Below are positions 53,899-61,400 of a DNA stretch of 64,000 bases, piece after piece (position 1 is the first letter of the stretch; each line of letters opens with the position of its first letter). The notes beneath the pieces were generated by a model that searched no databases, was not told where the DNA came from, and saw nothing but the letters and a program-made list of their open reading frames with translations. The stretch is from assembly GCA_937958005.1 (NCBI GenBank), contig CALGOB010000040.1:62001-126000 (forward strand), given 5' to 3'. The position numbers and the translations under genes were made by a program. The DNA is from an uncultured Cyclobacteriaceae bacterium. Lineage in GTDB: Bacteria > Bacteroidota > Bacteroidia > Cytophagales > Cyclobacteriaceae.

Positions 53899-55215
53899 AT
53901 GAAATTTAATTACACACATATTCTTTTAAATTTAGGAGTGGTTCTTTTATTGAGTTCTTGCTTTATAAGAGACAAATCTAGTCCAGAACCGGAAGACATA
54001 TTTTTAAAAGTTTTTGGAGGAATAGGTACAGAAACTACAAGTGATTTAGGCATTTCAGCAGATTCAGATTTATATTATATTTTAGGAACTTCTACTAGTA
54101 ACCCTATTAACTTGGTGCCTGGCTTAAGTGATCTATACTTAATACAAACTGATGTAGGTGGAAATAAATTAAAAGAGATTTATTTAAATATTAGTAATAA
54201 TGATGATACTGAAGAGATAGCCTCTTCGATGAAAGTATTAGAGGATGAGATTATTGTAATTGGTCAAACTAGAACCATTAATTCATTAGGTGTATTTGAC
54301 AATAGGAATATCTTTTACAGTTTTACAGATTTAAATTTAAATATTACAAGAACGGATTCAATAGGTGTATTTAGTGCATTCGGAATTGTTGATGAAGATA
54401 TTGTAGGGAATGATATTATAAGAACATCAGATGGTAATTATGTGGTTTTAGCAACAATAGGTGACCCAGGTAACCAAAATAGAGATATTGCTTTTATGAA
54501 GATTACTAATGATGGAAATATACTATGGACTAGAAGAATAGATTTGCCAGATGATGACGCAGGTGTTTCCGTTATTGAATTTCCTAATGGAAATTTAGGA
54601 ATTTGTGGAGAAACAAGTAGAAGGTCGGTCAATGGAAGAGGAGGCCAGAATGTATTATATATAGTTACCAGTGAAATAGGTCTCTTAAAAAATTCTTTAG
54701 CTTTTGGCAGCATAGTCGCAGATAATGATCTAATAAATGATATACCCACAAAAATGATCAATGATGGGAATGGCGCGATTATCATAGGTAATTCAGATGT
54801 TACTGCACAGATTACTAGCAGATTTTCCTTTTCAGTATCTCAAAACGGAAGAGTTGGCGATTTACCTGAACTTTTAAATATTAATGAAGAACTAGAATCC
54901 GGATTTACTTCTGTTATTTTTAATGATGTAGCAAGAGCAACTAATGGTGAATTGATATTTACTGGTAGGGGAGTGTCGGCAAATGATGGTACTAATACAG
55001 GACTTCAAGATCAAGTCTTGGTTGGTAGAGCAAATCAAGCAAGTCAAATTCTATTTCTATTAAATAATTTTGGTGATGATAATAGTGAATCAGGAGAAGG
55101 AATTATACAGCTGCCAGATGGAGATGTATTAATCGCAGCGACCATTGGATTTGGTAATAACAATAACAAAATTGGATTATTTAAGCTCAATGGAGATGGT
55201 CAATTAATGAAATAA
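53899..55215 (+). CDS. Predicted lipoprotein with beta-propeller-like repeats
   Basis: This 438-residue protein starts MKFNYTHILLNLGVVLLLSS followed by the acylated Cys (lipobox LLSSC). The acidic/charged run after the Cys (FIRDKSSPEPED) could favour surface export in Bacteroidota. The body has repeats of the kind FGGIGTETTSDLGISADSDL, DIIRTSDGNYVVLATIGDPG and GEGIIQLPDGDVLIAATIGF, which resemble the blades of secreted SBBP/Kelch-like propellers. No enzyme residues are visible. It is the last gene of the operon and lies 236 bp before the second giant secreted protein. Confidence 0.75.
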   Translation: MKFNYTHILLNLGVVLLLSSCFIRDKSSPEPEDIFLKVFGGIGTETTSDLGISADSDLYYILGTSTSNPINLVPGLSDLYLIQTDVGGNKLKEIYLNISNNDDTEEIASSMKVLEDEIIVIGQTRTINSLGVFDNRNIFYSFTDLNLNITRTDSIGVFSAFGIVDEDIVGNDIIRTSDGNYVVLATIGDPGNQNRDIAFMKITNDGNILWTRRIDLPDDDAGVSVIEFPNGNLGICGETSRRSVNGRGGQNVLYIVTSEIGLLKNSLAFGSIVADNDLINDIPTKMINDGNGAIIIGNSDVTAQITSRFSFSVSQNGRVGDLPELLNINEELESGFTSVIFNDVARATNGELIFTGRGVSANDGTNTGLQDQVLVGRANQASQILFLLNNFGDDNSESGEGIIQLPDGDVLIAATIGFGNNNNKIGLFKLNGDGQLMK

Positions 55216-55451
55216 AAGTATATTTATATGATATTTTTTCTTGAAATAGTGAAAAAAATATCGGAAATTTATAGGATAACAACTTAGAAACGAAAATGTG
55301 TAGGAGATCAAAAGTTGATAAATTCGATTTTTTAAAATTACCCCCAATTAGTTATGATTGTGGGCACACAAAAATACATGCCTTTTTAGGCACCCCAGCC
55401 AAAACAGTTTACTCTTTTTATTATTCAAGAATTTTACAGAAAGAAACACCC
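55216..55451. other. Intergenic region between the lipoprotein and the second giant protein
   Basis: This 236-bp AT-rich spacer has only a short hairpin, TGCCTTTTTAGGCA at 55379-55392, with a 5-bp stem. It is too weak to call a terminator. There is no clear TAnnTTTG promoter. Whether the giant gene belongs to the preceding operon cannot be decided from the sequence. Confidence 0.45.
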
Positions 55452-58400
55452 ATGATTAGATTTTTATTTACTCTTTTCCAGCTTGGCCTTGTTGGTAAAC
55501 GGAGTAAGGCATTGCTCTTTTTAGTTTTAGGATTGTCATTTTCATTGACATTGAATGCTCAGATAATTGACTTTGAAACTGAACCAAGTTGGGTAGATGG
55601 TTCAACACATGAAAATGGAGCTGTCTATACAAATGGAAATATTAGACTTACTGACAATGGATCTAGTTGGTTAGAAGATATAAATACAGCCAACGGAACT
55701 AATGTGATCATTAGCCAAGCATCTGCAGATGGATCTACAATTACTGTAGAGACAATAGACGGAACTGAACTTGATTTTCAAAGTTTTACTACAAGAGATT
55801 TTGGGGGTGGAGATATAGTCCAAATAGAAGGCTTTAGAGATGCGCTATCTACAGGAGTTCAGACCATGAGTGTTTCCTCTGGTGGTGCAGAATCATTGAT
55901 TTTCTTAGACAATTCAATTTTTAATAACGTAGATCAGATGGTGATTACTTCTGGAGTAGGGGGATTCCAGCAGAGTTTTGATAACCTTACCTTTGGTCCG
56001 GTACCAACCCCTCCAACTGTAAACTCTAATGCCGCTACAAATGTAGAAGAGATTACAACCACTTTAAATGGTGAAGTAGTCAATGATGGTGGGAGCACTA
56101 TCACTGAAAGAGGGTTTCTCTATGCTTTAACTGCTGATGATGCTGACCCTATGATTGGTGATACTGACGTAATTCAACAAACTGTTGCTGGAACTACTGG
56201 TGTTTTTAGTTTAAATGCCACAGGCCTTGCTGCTGCCAGTGGCTATTCATTCCGCGCCTACGCTATAAACAGTGAAGGAACCACCTTAGGAACTGTTCTT
56301 ACGTTTACAACTATAGCAATCACCAATCCTACAATTGATACCAATTTAGGCATTAGTCTAAATGAAGGGTTAACAGCTAATATTACTATTACACAACTCT
56401 CAAGTTCAGATGCTGCACAAGGGGCAAGTGAGTTATCCTATACTGTTCAAGCTTCCTCCATTGTTAATAATGGTACTTTATTTATAGATGGTGATAGTGA
56501 TGGTAGTTTTGATGGAGGGGCTTTAGATACTGATATTTCTAGTGCAAACAGTACATTTACAGAACAGAACATAATAGATGGTGATATTTATTATGAACAC
56601 GATGGAACCGAAACTATTTCAGACGGTTTTGATTTTGTTGTAAGTGATGGAACAGGTGGAACTACTGGAAGTACTTCTTTTGTAATTACAATTACACTCC
56701 AAAATGATGTGCCAGTAATTGCTGATTTAAATGGTGATGCCTCGGTTTACGATGAAGGTGATGGCCAAGTGATTGTCGATCAAGGTACATTGGCGACACT
56801 AAGTGATGATGATCTGCCAACCGATTTTGATGGAGGAAATTTAACAGTAACAGTTTCATCTGGAGGCAATGCTGCGGAAGATTTATTGTCTTTGTCCACA
56901 GCTGGGAATGTTACCTTAGATGGCACTAATGCGACTGATGTAGTACGTGTTTCTGCTGTTTCTGTTGGTACGTTAATGAATACAATTACTGAAGGGAATG
57001 ATTTGATTATCAACTTTAATGCAGGTGCTACCTTGGCACGTGTTGAAGAATTGATTCAAGCTATAACCTATGAGAATACTAACTTAGGAAACCCAACTAC
57101 CGGTGCCCATACCTTTAGGATTACGGTAGATGATGGTGATGGAAGTGGACAATCAGCTGATAATGAAGTGATTTTTACAGTTCAAGGGATTAATGATAAT
57201 CCAGTTGCTTCAGTCAATGCTGGTTCTTCCTTAAATCAGGGGGCAACAGATATTGTACTACAAACGGAATTAGAATTTACAGATGCAGAACAAGCAGCTG
57301 CTAATGTTACTTATACGTTAGATAACACAACTTCTAATGGGACACTGAGAAATAATGTGACTACCTTAATAGCAGGCAGTACATTTACACAAGCAGATAT
57401 TAATGCTGGAGATATAAACTATGAACATGATGGTGTGGGAAGTACTACTGATAGCTTTCAGTTTGATGTGACTGATGGAGTTGGCGGAGCAGTTAACAAT
57501 GTAGTATTTAATTTCACCATTAGTGATGTAACGGCAGCAAGTATTTCTGAAGCACAATATTTAGATATTGATAGTGATGGTCAGATTGATCGTGTAGATG
57601 TAACTTTTAGTGAGTCAATAGCTGGGTCTACTTTTGATGCAAGTGATTGGAATTTTGCAACCAATCCCGATGGATTAACAGTAATGAGTGGTGTGATTGT
57701 AGGAACTGATGTTCAAATTACAGTAGGAGGTACAGTGGCAAACACAACGGTTATAGATCCTACTACTACTGTGCAGTATACCAATAATGCGAATAGAATT
57801 ACGGACGGAACAAACCCTTCTGTTACCAGTGGCGAAATTGTTTTGGATGATGGTGCAGTACCCTTGTTTTTAAATGCGATTCAATTGGATACAGATGGAA
57901 ATGGTGATATTGATGAAATAGTGGTAGAACTAACTGAACCTTTTAATAATACGACTTTAGATCAAGGTGACTTTAATTTGCCTGTTGGATCTACTGTTGA
58001 TGGAATTTTTGATAATGATGTAGTTAATACTGGAAATACAATTGATAATGATAATGATCGATTCTTTACTTTAGAAGTATCTGTACTAGGTACTGGGGCT
58101 GTTATTTTAGCTCATATCTCTGATGGTGATTTGCTCATATTAGAAGATGCTAGTGGAAATGCGGCAGCAGACAATGCCGGAATTAATTCAACCGACCAAG
58201 CAGATCCAATTATTATTGCTACTTCTGCGTTAGATGCCAGTAATTCTTTTCTGGATATTACTTTTTCTGAAGGTATATTTAGTAGTGCTGGTGGCCCAGT
58301 ACTAACAACAGATTTTGATCCAGGGTTTGTTGTAAATACAGGAACAGCTTTGGGGCTTGATATTATCTTTTTAAATACTTTAGCAGGAGCTGACCTTGTA

Positions 58401-61400
58401 GGAGGTGAGTCACAGATTAGGTTTGGCCTGGGGCAACAAGGCAGTTCAAATGGTAATGAAACTATTCAAATAAGCCCTAATGCGAGTGCCATTGAAGATG
58501 CTGCAGATAACCCGCTGGATGCTGGGCAAATGACTCAAATGAGAACACTAAATGCACTTAATATCCTAACAATAGTTGATGTAAGTATAGATGCTAATAA
58601 TGCCTTTGTAGACGTTACATTTTCTGAATCTGTAGAAAGAAACCGAGATGCGCCTAATGACAATGACCCAGTAGGTTATGCAAATAACCTTGAATTTTTT
58701 GCTATGGATTTTAATGATCCTGATGCGATAGGAGCTGTTACTTTTAATCCAAATGTCATTACTATTACTAATCAAGCTGGCGGTACATTGACAAATGCTG
58801 ATAATATCTTAAGATTTAATTTCAATGCTGCCTTTACAGGTGTGCCAAGTGGGAATGAGACATTTAATATCTCCAATAGATTGACTGATAGGGTAAGAGG
58901 CTCTGTAACCAATGTTTTATTACCAGCCGGGACTGATATACCCATTACTCTAAATGATGAAAGAACAATGATACTTTCTGCAAGGTATCTTGATACAGAT
59001 GGAAATGGCAACATTGATAAGGTAGTAATAGAAGCCGACCAAAATATTGAAGACGCAAGAATAAATTCTAATATTCCTAATTTTACCTTTGAAGGGTCAA
59101 GCCCTTTAGCTCAAACAAATAACGCAGTAGTTGCTGCTTTTGTAGACTTTCCAGATCCAGGAGTGGCCAATGATGAATTTATTACTTTTGATGTAAATAT
59201 TACAGGTACTGAGACTAACCTAATAGCGTCTTATACACCTGGTGACTTAAGAAATACTTCATTAGGGCTGGTTGCAGCAAATGCGGATATTACTAGAATA
59301 GATTTAGCTTCTCCGGTAATTGAAAGTGCTGTGGCTTTAAGTAATACTATGATTCGTTTACAGTATGGTGAAGATATCCAGGCACCCATTTTGTTTAATG
59401 ATGGATTCTCTATTAGTGGAGCTACAGTGACCAATGTTGCTTTGAATGGTAGTGACCCGTCCATAGTGGAAATTACAGTAAGTGGATTGGGGGCTACAGA
59501 TTATACTGGAACATTATCAATTGTGATAGATGGAAATGATTTATTGGAAGATGCAGCAGGAAATGATATTGCTGATTTGGTTGGGTTTGCAGTTGGTGAT
59601 GGACAGTTGCCTACAGTTCTCAATGTTGTTTCAATAGATGCAAATGCGGATGGAAATGTAGATGGATTAGAAATTGAATTCAGTGAACCCATAGATGATA
59701 GCGATATTTCTGGTGGAGATTTAAGTGATTGGTCAGTATCAACAGATAATTTTGCGATTGAAATTGATGCGATCAATGCTTTTACTACCTCAGTAGGGGG
59801 GACTAATGTAGTAGATGATGAATTTGTCACTTTAAGCTTTACACCCAATTTAACTAGTGGAACTGGTGTATTTGAATTTAGGTACCAGAATGATGGGCCT
59901 AATGATATTACTGATTTATCAGCGGCTAGTGTAAACGTATTGCAGGACATTAATATTACCCCAGCTACAGATGGTGCAAATCCTGTATTTACTTTTGTGA
60001 ATCCCATCGATGGAGCTACAAATGTTACAGTTGCTTCTGTTTTAAATGTTTTAACTTTTGAATTAAGTGAACCGGCGACAGCTAATGCTGGAACCTTTAT
60101 CAATTTATTTGCAAACGCAGCTCCATTAGAAAGTATAGAATTAAATAGTTCTGCTATAGATGTTACTGGGACTACTGTAAATGTTTCATTATCCAATCTT
60201 TTACAAGAAGGGATTTCTTATAACGTAAGCATTGATGAGAATGCATTTTCTGATGCTTTATTGAATAATTCAGCAATTGATGCTAGATGGAATTGGGATA
60301 TGGAACCAGTTGGTCAACCTAATATTGTCGCTGGCTTCCCGACTGGTGCAGATGTACCACTTAATTCTTTAGTCCAAATAATTTTTGATGAATCTGTAAG
60401 GTATGCCAATTTTGATGAAAGTACTGGTAACCCCAATTTTGATGCTACAGTTACTATTTCTGTAGTTTCAGGTATAGATGGTAATTTCCCGAGGACATTC
60501 AGTACACTAAGTGGGAACAATGGATTAGAGGATCCAGTGTTTTTTCCTCGTTCAAATACAGAATTGACGAATGGGGCAGGTAGTGAGGACGTAGATAATA
60601 CTACTACAATCAATGATACCATTACAATTGATTTAAGTCAATCTATCATGCCGGTTTCTTTTGCTTCTAATGTTACTTATGAGGTGACTATTGGTGAAGC
60701 AGCTTTTGAATTTGCAGGTAGTTCTACAGATACTCAGCCATTTAGTTTTCAGTTTTCAACTGTAAATGATGGAACACCTCCAACATTAGTTGGAAATGGA
60801 ATTGTATCTTTTGAACCGGATGACCAAGCAGATGGTGATTTTACTGGTAATGTAGACCCAGCTACAACTAACTTTTTAGATGTCTTTTTTAATGAAGATA
60901 TAGAAGCTGGTACAGGAAATATTCAGTTGTTCCTTGATAGTGACAATGATTTAACAGCTGATGCAATAGTATTTGATATCCCTTCAAATGATCCTTCAGT
61001 CTCATATGATTTAACCAATGATAGATTAAGGATAGATCTGACAGTGACAGGGTTGGATATCTCTTTAACTGGTAATGTGACTTATTATATAAATATTGAG
61101 AACGGTGCAGTACAGGATTTATCAGGGAACTCTTTTGCTGGATTCAATGATGCAACTACTTGGAATTTTTCAACTCAGATTGAAACTATTGCCCAAGGTA
61201 ACGAACCCGTTTTAGAATCATTGAACCCAGCTGATAATGCTAATAATGTGGCAGTTACTTCAAGTTTTGTTTTGGAATTTGACGAACCAATAACAGTAGG
61301 TACTACTGAAGAGGTTCGATTTCTATTATTTAACAATGATGCATTAATTGAGACAATACAAGCTTCTGCACTGAGTGTAAATAATAATTTAGTGACCATA

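Noticed and set aside
55379-55392. Riboswitch or terminator upstream of the second giant gene
   Set aside because: Only a 5-bp stem hairpin is visible; it matches no riboswitch pattern I know and is too weak for a terminator.
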